Source of the DNA: Ignavibacteriaceae bacterium
GTDB lineage: Bacteria > Bacteroidota > Ignavibacteria > Ignavibacteriales > Ignavibacteriaceae
DNA: 5,054 bases
Assembly (NCBI GenBank): GCA_022865965.1
Contig: JALHTS010000637.1
Span: 1 to 5,054 of the forward strand
Reading direction: 5' to 3'
The position numbers were made by a program, and so were the translations under genes. The notes beneath the pieces are model-generated. The model worked only from the letters and a program-made list of their open reading frames with translations, was not told where the DNA came from and did no database searches. Below are positions 1 through 5,054 of the stretch, piece after piece (the stretch's first letter is position 1; every line of letters starts with the position of its first letter).

Positions 1-59
1 AAATTTTATTGATTTGATTTTTTATTGGAGCTAAAGTTTGGAAACATTTATAAATCAAA

Positions 60-84
60 AGCCCGAAGGGCTGATATTACTATA
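60..84. repeat. GAA-loop hairpin repeat, copy 1
   Basis: This copy has a 5-bp stem (AGCCC with GGGCT, 60-64 and 68-72) closing a GAA loop, followed by the tail GATATTACTATA (73-84). It matches copy 2 (113-137) at 19 of 25 positions. All four stem differences fall in two base pairs that change together, so the pairing is kept while the sequence changes. The loop is identical and the tail differs at two positions. This looks like a small dispersed palindromic repeat of the REP type. I recall similar CCCTGAAAGGG motifs between genes in Bacteroidota-group genomes, but this is memory, not a search. The flanking bases 1-59 are A+T-rich and I see no gene in them. Confidence 0.6.
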
Positions 85-112
85 GCATAATTTTAGTTAT
101 ATAATTGAACAA

Positions 113-137
113 ACCCTGAAAGGGTGATATTGTTATA
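113..137. repeat. GAA-loop hairpin repeat, copy 2
   Basis: This copy has a 5-bp stem (ACCCT with AGGGT, 113-117 and 121-125), a GAA loop (118-120) and the tail GATATTGTTATA (126-137). It starts 53 bp after copy 1 in the same orientation and ends 6 bp before the aguA start codon. It would therefore lie in the aguA leader if transcription starts upstream of it. It also supplies the in-frame TGA (117-119) that limits how far upstream aguA could start. It could be a mobile-type repeat that landed here, or part of a leader structure; the sequence alone does not decide. Confidence 0.6.
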
Positions 138-143
138 AATACG

Positions 144-1193
144 ATGAATAAAGAAAATGTTACATACTGTCTTCCCGCCGAATTTGAATATCACGAAGCA
201 ACCTGGATTGGCTGGCCGAATAATAAAGAAGACTGGCCGGGTAAGTTTGCTCCAATTCCATGGGTCTATGGTGAAATTGTAAAATATATTTCACGTGCTG
301 AAAAAGTAAGAATTATTGTTGAATCAAAACTACATCAGAAAAAAGCTCAAGCAGTGCTTAAAGCAGTTGATGCCGATTTAACTAATGTAGAATTCTTCAG
401 ACTGGAGACAGATAGAAATTGGCTGCGTGATGCAGGTCCCCAATTTGTTAAGAATGAAAAAAATGAAACTATAGTCATCAATTTTAAATTTAATGCGTGG
501 GCAAAATATGACAACTATAAAAAAGATATAAAAATTCCTAAGATGATTGCTAAGGAATTAAATCTTCCTCGGATTAAAGCCGAACACAAAAACAGGGAAG
601 TAGTTCTTGAAGGCGGCAGCATTGATTACAATGGTTCCGGAACTTTAATAACTACTGAAGAGTGTTTGATGGACAATAAAGTTCAGGTTCGTAATTCAGG
701 ATTCACTAAAAAAGATTATGAAGAAGTTTTCAAAAAGTATTTGGGAATCACAAACGTTATCTGGTTAAATAAAGGTATCGCTGGAGATGATACACACGGA
801 CACGTTGACGATATAACAAGATTCGTAAATAAAAATACTGTTGTTACTGTGATGGAAGATGATCCAAACGATCCGAATTATAATCCGCTTATGGAAAACC
901 GTGAAAGACTTTATGGTGCGAGATTAGAAGATGGATCAAAATTAAATGTTGTGGAAATTCCAATGCCTTCACCTGTGATCTTTAAAGGTGAAAGACTTCC
1001 TGCGAGCTATGCAAACTTTTATATTTCAAATTATGCAGTTCTTGTTCCTACTTTTAATGATCCGAAAGATAGAATAGCGTTAGGAATATTAAGTGAATTA
1101 TTTACGGATAGACTTGTAATCGGAATTCACGCTATGGATTTAGTCTGGGGATTAGGAACACTTCACTGTTTAACACACGAACAAATTGCATAA
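144..1193 (+). CDS. aguA: Agmatine deiminase (agmatine iminohydrolase)
   Basis: Predicted cytoplasmic enzyme converting agmatine and water to N-carbamoylputrescine and ammonia (EC 3.5.3.12), on the arginine-to-putrescine route. The 349 residues match the usual family length. Recognisable elements run in family order: PAEFEYHEATWIGWP near the N terminus (11-25); NWLRDAGPQF with the guanidino-binding Asp96; LEGGSIDYNGSGTLITTEEC (155-174) with Glu156; DDTHGHVDD with catalytic His220 and Asp222; and GLGTLHCLT with nucleophile Cys342. All expected catalytic residues are present. No signal peptide or sorting tail is visible, which argues against a secreted peptidylarginine deiminase such as that of Porphyromonas. 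The ATG at 144 is the first start after an in-frame TGA at 117; no clear Shine-Dalgarno precedes it. The partner N-carbamoylputrescine amidase (aguB) is not in the window and could lie upstream. Family assignment is firm; substrate choice within the family is inferred. Confidence 0.93.
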   Translation: MNKENVTYCLPAEFEYHEATWIGWPNNKEDWPGKFAPIPWVYGEIVKYISRAEKVRIIVESKLHQKKAQAVLKAVDADLTNVEFFRLETDRNWLRDAGPQFVKNEKNETIVINFKFNAWAKYDNYKKDIKIPKMIAKELNLPRIKAEHKNREVVLEGGSIDYNGSGTLITTEECLMDNKVQVRNSGFTKKDYEEVFKKYLGITNVIWLNKGIAGDDTHGHVDDITRFVNKNTVVTVMEDDPNDPNYNPLMENRERLYGARLEDGSKLNVVEIPMPSPVIFKGERLPASYANFYISNYAVLVPTFNDPKDRIALGILSELFTDRLVIGIHAMDLVWGLGTLHCLTHEQIA

Positions 1194-1222
1194 AAAAAAG
1201 CGACCTATTGATCGCTTTTTTT
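1193..1222. terminator. Bidirectional intrinsic terminator
   Basis: An 11-bp stem pairs 1193-1203 (A-run ending in AGCGA) with 1212-1222 (TCGCT followed by a T-run) around an 8-nt loop. The T-run serves the + strand and the A-run becomes a U-run on the - strand, so it can end both aguA and the convergent lipoprotein transcript. The stem begins on the last base of the aguA stop codon (TAA, 1191-1193). The G+C core is only about 3 bp, so strength is uncertain. Confidence 0.8.
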
Positions 1223-1252
1223 AATGTTCATTGATAAATGTTCAATGCTCAA

Positions 1253-1291
1253 TTATTTTATCAGCAGCACTTCTTTGTATGAATAAATTAT
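1253..1291 (-). pseudogene. Possible relic of a T9SS sorting-domain tail
   Basis: Read on the minus strand, this short stretch encodes IIYSYKEVLLIK followed by TAA, with a TGA directly before it (1292-1294) and no start codon. The last eight residues resemble the extreme C terminus of T9SS type A sorting domains and are close to the two genuine tails here (TKKMLLIK ending at 4872, TKKMMVLK ending at 2007). It is on the same strand as those genes, 8 nt beyond the stop of the lipoprotein gene and in a different frame from it. It may be the last codons of a deleted gene. The match is only 8-12 residues, so chance resemblance in A+T-rich DNA is a real alternative. Confidence 0.33.
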
Positions 1292-1299
1292 TCAGATTT

Positions 1300-1929
1300 T
1301 TATTCTAAATGATAACCAACTAATGAAACGAATGGATTATAAAATTCATTCACAACTTCATTTATATCCGCCCAATCACTCGCGACTAATCCAATACCAG
1401 GTTTAAAAATTGTATAACCGGATTTTTTTATTTCATCAGTGAAATAAAATGCAAGTAGAAAATAATAATAACAATCACTGAAAGTTATAGTATCTGCTGA
1501 TGTAACGAATGAATATTTAAAATCAGTTCTGGAAATAATACCTTCGGGTTTATTTCCATATATATCAATAATATTTCCTAATCCCATTAAGCCACACTCT
1601 TCATCAACAACACCGGGGTATTTAAACTGAAGAGTGTCATTCATATAAAGTCCTTCTGTGTCGTTTTTATAATAACCATTTAATAGAATTATCTGTAATC
1701 TTGATTGCAACAAAAATCCCCGTTCTGTTTGTTCTATTACTCTTAGTGTATCCCGGAAGGAAAGTATAGTGTCATTGTAGGAATCTTTAATTCCTACGCG
1801 GTAAATCCAGTAGTTTCCCAATTTAAGCGGAAGCAGTTCTACGGTTTGAGTAATCGGTTCAGTGGATTGTTCATTGCAGGAAATAAACAATAAAATAAAT
1901 GTGGATACTACGGCAAAAATAGTTTTCAT
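1300..1929 (-). CDS. Predicted lipoprotein of unknown function
   Basis: A 209-residue protein that I cannot assign to a named family. The N terminus has a Lys after Met, a hydrophobic stretch (residues 4-17) and LFISC, with Cys18 the likely lipidated residue. Phe at the -3 position is not ideal for a lipobox but is tolerated in relaxed versions. An acidic residue follows Cys18 (CNEQS), in the zone where Bacteroidota surface-export signals lie. The mature part opens with LLPLKLGNYWIYRVG (32-46) and later has FKPGIGLVAS (175-184). I recall this pair of motifs in small Bacteroidota and Ignavibacteria lipoproteins of about 200-300 residues with beta-rich folds and no known role. The ATG is preceded by an A-run and no Shine-Dalgarno. 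It lies 73 nt after the 950-residue gene on the same strand and may be cotranscribed. It ends convergently with aguA and shares the terminator at 1193-1222. Confidence 0.82.
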   Translation of the reverse strand: MKTIFAVVSTFILLFISCNEQSTEPITQTVELLPLKLGNYWIYRVGIKDSYNDTILSFRDTLRVIEQTERGFLLQSRLQIILLNGYYKNDTEGLYMNDTLQFKYPGVVDEECGLMGLGNIIDIYGNKPEGIISRTDFKYSFVTSADTITFSDCYYYFLLAFYFTDEIKKSGYTIFKPGIGLVASDWADINEVVNEFYNPFVSLVGYHLE

Positions 1930-1954
1930 ATTTTTTTGGTGTTAATTAAATTTT

Positions 1955-1990
1955 ATTTGGTAATAAATCAACACTTAATAAATACCAAAT
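1955..1990. other. Imperfectly explained intergenic inverted repeat
   Basis: A perfect 8-bp inverted repeat (ATTTGGTA at 1955-1962, TACCAAAT at 1983-1990) with a 20-nt A+T-rich spacer fills much of the 74-bp gap between the 950-residue gene and the lipoprotein gene. No T-run follows it on the minus strand, so it is not a standard terminator. It could be an RNA hairpin between cistrons, an operator, or chance. I see no convincing promoter in this gap. Confidence 0.25.
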
Positions 1991-2003
1991 CTCTCAGTAA
2001 AGT

Positions 2004-4856
2004 TTATTTCAGTACCATCATCTTTTTTGTTTGAGTAAAACTACCGGCTTGTATTCTGTAAAAATATACTCCGCTGGAAAGAGTACTTGCATCAAACTCA
2101 ACTTTGTATTTCCATCTTACTTTTTCTTCGTTATTCACAATAGTATTTACTTCTCTTCCGAGTATGTCGTATATTTTTATTGTTATATTTGCTTTCTCGG
2201 GCACTTCATATTCAATTGTCGTTTTGGGATTAAAAGGATTAGGATAGTTTTGATATAAAGTATAACCCGAAGGAGCAATAGTTTCTTTTGTGTTTAGTAT
2301 TTCAACAAGCTCTGTGTTATAAAACTCCTGAATGTGAACAGCAAGTTCTCTGAGTTTAGTGATGCTGTTTATGTTATCTGTTCCTCTTGCAATTGGAATA
2401 GCTATAACAATTTCCTGAGTATCACCTGCCGCTAAATTAAACGGACCTGTTGGTGCGTGATATCTCTGATCTCGTGGTGACGGACCACCTGGCCAACCAT
2501 CACCTTCATACCAGCCGACACCGGAAACAGGATCACCGGATAAAGACCAGATTGTTGGTTCATTAGTTAAAGGATTAATAACAAAAGACCCATCATTTAT
2601 TAACCCTTGCATTGTGTTATAAAATTGAATTGTACCTTCGTATACACCTTGTTGAACATCAGTTGGATAGGTGGTAGATGAGGATTTAAGGATCATTCCG
2701 GAAGAAGTCATTCCAAGATTTTTGAAACCGGTTCTCCATCCAGTATCATATCTCGCGCTGTCTATATTGGAAGCAGGAATGATTGGACCCTGAATAATCA
2801 TGTGTGCTAATGCTGGAGGAGCAATGCCATAACCGGGATAACCCAAATCATCATTATCTCCATTATATACATATGCCATATTGTGTGTTGAGTCAAACCC
2901 TTCATAGTCATCACCTGCATCACCCAAATCATCATCAGCCCAGTATGTAAAATACATATCTTCAATATCAGAGGTACTTTTGTTTATCACTTTGTATTTC
3001 TTGAATACAACATCTTTCAGGTCTTCTCTGTTAAAACCAAATACTGTTGTTTGAAATTCCAAGCCAATCGGATCAGAACCGTAAGTAAATCTTGACGTTG
3101 CAGTATCAAGATCATTTGCTACATAAAATAAAGTTTCATCACCAATAAATTTTGGATTATCGAAGCCGGGAGTGTAAACATCGTCTTCGTTAATATCATC
3201 CCACGGTGCACCAGCTTCAATGGGCCAATGGTTGTAATCATATTCAAGTCTTTTTTTAAAAATACCTTCGGGAAGTGTCTGCCAGTCTTTTCTTATCTTA
3301 AAAATTTTGCTTGAAGTTGATAGTGGATTATCTGCTGTACCATCTTCTAGTATTCTGCCAGGTTTAAGGCCGTATCGATAGGTACTACCGTTAACTTTAA
3401 TTTCACCACTTACCTTTCCGCCCCAAACTAATCCATCTTGAAAGATTGCGGATATTTTTGCTGAATCACCACCGGGCCAATAAAAACCGCTGCCATTTGT
3501 TCTTGGATCGTGTGAGCCCATTCCATTATTACCAATCCACATTAATATTTCATTGGCAGAAATGTAATCCGTAGATTGATAATAAATTGCTGTTTGGGGT
3601 GGATCACTTCTATCATAAATATCCGGATCGAATGAATCACTTATTCTTAAATACAAATTGCCTGACTGCATATTTGGTAAAGTCCAATAGAAAGTATCAA
3701 CCTCGGCAGGGAAGTAATTTATTATACTGTTCCAACTAATCTGGTTATCAACAGAATAATCGATATTTACATAGTTAACATTATTAGCTTTCCAGGTTAT
3801 TGGATATGTACTAAAGATATTTAAATTCTTACCATCCAGAGGCTGCTTCAAATTTACTGCATCATAATTAATATTGTTATCTGTTTTAAGAAGCCAGGTG
3901 TAGTAGAAATAATTAGCCGGTTTTACACTTCCACAGACAGCAAATCCACCATCTTCAGTGCCGGAAATGCACTCACCCCAATTCTCAAATGAAGTTTCGG
4001 ATAAAATGTTTCCACCAGTATCTATCATTATAACTTCACACGAGGATGGTAGATAAATGGTTCCTTTTAATAATACATAATTTCCATTAGAAGATTGAGC
4101 GAAGGACTTTACATTCGTAATGTCTTTTTGCCAGATAATATTACCATCCTGATCGAATTTCTGTAGATAGTCAGAAGTTGAAAGTAAAATATAGCCATCG
4201 TTGGTCAAATAACTGAAAATTATACCCAATATTGATTTACTCCAAATAGTATCAGCTTCTGAATTTATCTTTATGATACCTGATCGATTTCCAAATAAAA
4301 AATTGCCGTCATTAAGATTTACAAGAAAAGATGTTGTTATGAACGATGGAGGAAGGGCTATTTCTTTAGTCCAAATTAAAGATCCATTTACGTCAGTTTT
4401 TCTCAAGAAATATTTAACGTAATCCATTGAAGAAATAATAAAGCTGCCATCAGGTAATTGAATAACTGCCTGACCCAATTCTGATTGATCATCAGTGACA
4501 TAAGTTCTTGTCCAACTAGTATCGAGATTTTGATCTAATTTTACCAAACAAATGTCAGTAAAAGAGCCGTTTAATTTATTACCCACAGCAATATATCCGC
4601 CATCTAGAGTTTCGCTTATTTTCTTTCCCGGTCTAATAATTTCAGGGTACTCTTTGGTCCATTCGATATAACCAAACTGATTTGTTTTAATAAAATTTAA
4701 ATAACTCGAACAATTAAGTAAATAACCACCGTCATCAGTTTGTAAAACTTGTGTTGCAGAACTTGAAGGTAAAGTTTTATCAAATGTGATAGTTTGTGAA
4801 AAACCTATCCTTGATAGTGAAATGGCAAACAGTGTTAGATAAAATATTTGTTTCAT
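2004..4856 (-). CDS. Large secreted protein: beta-propeller, Ig-like region, T9SS type A sorting domain
   Basis: A 950-residue exported protein of unknown specific function. Residues 1-21 form a signal peptide (hydrophobic core ending GFSQ). Residues 40-330 hold seven repeats of a DGGY-type strand (starting near 42, 85, 135, 182, 219, 256, 301); most are followed by a D.xG...W.K strand (for example EWTKEY, IWTKEI, IWQKDI), consistent with a seven-bladed beta-propeller. Residues 337-425 look like an Ig-like domain (ITWKANNVNYVNIDYSVDN to DSFDPDIYDRSD). Residues 430-850 are a large region beginning ILMWIGNNGMGSHDPRTNG, with an Asp-rich stretch at 641-670; I recall similar regions in other Ignavibacteria-type secreted proteins. 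Residues 864-950 are the sorting domain: YPNPFNP (871-877), GREV (900-903), SGVYFYRI (928-935), TKKMMVLK at the end. Family knowledge says T9SS exports such proteins across the outer membrane and removes this domain. The ATG lies 12 nt after the preceding stop, suggesting one operon. Confidence 0.9.
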   Translation of the reverse strand: MKQIFYLTLFAISLSRIGFSQTITFDKTLPSSSATQVLQTDDGGYLLNCSSYLNFIKTNQFGYIEWTKEYPEIIRPGKKISETLDGGYIAVGNKLNGSFTDICLVKLDQNLDTSWTRTYVTDDQSELGQAVIQLPDGSFIISSMDYVKYFLRKTDVNGSLIWTKEIALPPSFITTSFLVNLNDGNFLFGNRSGIIKINSEADTIWSKSILGIIFSYLTNDGYILLSTSDYLQKFDQDGNIIWQKDITNVKSFAQSSNGNYVLLKGTIYLPSSCEVIMIDTGGNILSETSFENWGECISGTEDGGFAVCGSVKPANYFYYTWLLKTDNNINYDAVNLKQPLDGKNLNIFSTYPITWKANNVNYVNIDYSVDNQISWNSIINYFPAEVDTFYWTLPNMQSGNLYLRISDSFDPDIYDRSDPPQTAIYYQSTDYISANEILMWIGNNGMGSHDPRTNGSGFYWPGGDSAKISAIFQDGLVWGGKVSGEIKVNGSTYRYGLKPGRILEDGTADNPLSTSSKIFKIRKDWQTLPEGIFKKRLEYDYNHWPIEAGAPWDDINEDDVYTPGFDNPKFIGDETLFYVANDLDTATSRFTYGSDPIGLEFQTTVFGFNREDLKDVVFKKYKVINKSTSDIEDMYFTYWADDDLGDAGDDYEGFDSTHNMAYVYNGDNDDLGYPGYGIAPPALAHMIIQGPIIPASNIDSARYDTGWRTGFKNLGMTSSGMILKSSSTTYPTDVQQGVYEGTIQFYNTMQGLINDGSFVINPLTNEPTIWSLSGDPVSGVGWYEGDGWPGGPSPRDQRYHAPTGPFNLAAGDTQEIVIAIPIARGTDNINSITKLRELAVHIQEFYNTELVEILNTKETIAPSGYTLYQNYPNPFNPKTTIEYEVPEKANITIKIYDILGREVNTIVNNEEKVRWKYKVEFDASTLSSGVYFYRIQAGSFTQTKKMMVLK

Positions 4857-4868
4857 CTTGTTAACTAT

Positions 4869-5054
4869 TTATTTGATTAATAACATCTTCTTCGTATCAA
4901 CATAATCACCAGCTTGCAATCTATAGAAATATATTCCGCTTGCCAACTGAAGACCTGCCTGTCCGGAAGGCAGGCTGCCGACTGTAGACTTGAATTCAAC
5001 TTCATAACTTCCTGCGGGTTTTTCTTCGTTTACAAGAGTTGCAATTTCTCTACC
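4869..5054 (-). CDS. C-terminal end of a T9SS-exported protein (5' part outside window)
   Basis: Only the last 61 codons are present; the gene continues past the window edge, so the functional domain is unknown. The visible part is a T9SS type A sorting domain: GREIATLVNEEKPAGSYEVE at the edge, then SGIYFYRLQAGDYVDTKKM, ending LLIK and TAA (4869-4871). It parallels the sorting domain of the 950-residue protein next door (GREV, SGVYFYRI, TKKMMVLK). It differs by about 11 extra residues between the Phe at visible residue 21 and the SGIYFYR strand. These extra residues coincide with a G+C-rich palindrome (4954-4974) and read SLPSGQAG across it. The reading frame is kept through the insertion. 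The stop is 12 nt before the next start, so the two genes are probably cotranscribed and possibly translationally coupled. Confidence 0.9.
   Translation of the reverse strand, partial: GREIATLVNEEKPAGSYEVEFKSTVGSLPSGQAGLQLASGIYFYRLQAGDYVDTKKMLLIK
4954..4974. repeat. G+C-rich palindrome inside a coding region
   Basis: Arms CCTGCCT (4954-4960) and AGGCAGG (4968-4974) pair perfectly around a 7-nt centre GTCCGGA. With one bulged A at 4953 the stem can extend by AG (4951-4952) pairing with CT (4975-4976). Fifteen of 21 bases are G or C, in sharp contrast to the A+T-rich surroundings. It sits in frame inside the sorting domain of the partial gene, exactly where that domain is longer than its neighbour's. 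I recall CCTGCC/GGCAGG palindromes as dispersed elements in some bacterial genomes; a genome search would be needed to call this a repeat family. Confidence 0.6.

Noticed and set aside
10..40. Possible Bacteroidota-type promoter for aguA (TTG near 14-16, TAAAGTTTG at 32-40)
   Set aside because: The -7 box has three bases instead of two between TA and TTTG, and the spacing to TTG is off; too weak to annotate in A+T-rich DNA.
13..59. 8-bp inverted repeat TTTGATTT / AAATCAAA
   Set aside because: Low-complexity arms 31 bp apart; expected by chance in this base composition.
144..1193. Secreted peptidylarginine deiminase (Porphyromonas type)
   Set aside because: No signal peptide, no C-terminal sorting domain, and the length and motif set fit cytoplasmic agmatine deiminase.
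1223..1247. Two near-identical 11-bp units AATGTTCA(T/A)TG with a 14-bp period
   Set aside because: Only two short copies, with no structure or adjacent element; not enough to call a repeat array.
1930..2003. Separate promoter for the lipoprotein gene
   Set aside because: GAGATTTG resembles the -7 consensus with one mismatch but has no correctly spaced -33 TTG; the TTGATT/TAAAAT pair is only 10 bp apart, too close for a promoter.
2031..2258. Plus-strand 75-codon open frame
   Set aside because: It lies wholly antisense to the sorting domain of the 950-residue protein, has no family resemblance, and the minus-strand frame is clearly the coding one.

Overview
The window is A+T-rich DNA. Its genes lack clear Shine-Dalgarno sequences, and it encodes at least two secreted proteins with type IX secretion system (T9SS) type A C-terminal sorting domains. 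The tail signature of the large protein (YPNPFNP, then GREV, then SGVYFYRI and a Lys-rich end) is the variant I associate with Ignavibacteria (Ignavibacteriota/Chlorobi side of the Bacteroidota group) and related phyla rather than classical Bacteroidia. An Ignavibacterium/Melioribacter-like bacterium is the best guess; this is inference from motif style, not a database match.

Layout. Positions 1-143 are non-coding and carry two copies of a small GAA-loop hairpin repeat whose stems differ by compensatory changes. On the + strand, 144-1193 encodes a complete agmatine deiminase (aguA), a cytoplasmic enzyme of polyamine/agmatine metabolism. A bidirectional intrinsic terminator (1193-1222) overlaps its stop codon and separates it from a convergent minus-strand block. 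From the far end inwards, that block holds: the 3' end of a T9SS-exported protein (5054-4869, cut by the window edge); a complete 950-residue T9SS-exported protein (4856-2004) starting only 12 nt after the previous stop; and a small predicted lipoprotein (1929-1300) 73 nt further on. Just beyond the lipoprotein, 1291-1253 could encode a short peptide resembling the very end of a T9SS sorting domain, possibly a gene relic.

How the genes relate. The minus-strand genes form a plausible envelope/secretome operon: two proteins exported across the outer membrane by T9SS and a lipoprotein, all of unknown specific function. The large protein is modular: signal peptide, a repeat region readable as seven beta-propeller blades, an Ig-like domain, a large Asp-rich region of unknown role, and the sorting domain. 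aguA is unrelated in function and transcribed separately.

The most unusual signals are (a) a G+C-rich palindrome lying in frame inside the sorting domain of the truncated protein, where it appears to add about 11 residues, and (b) the covarying hairpin pair upstream of aguA. Both look like small dispersed repeat elements. I see no CRISPR array, tRNA, rRNA, transposase, phage gene or complete defence system.
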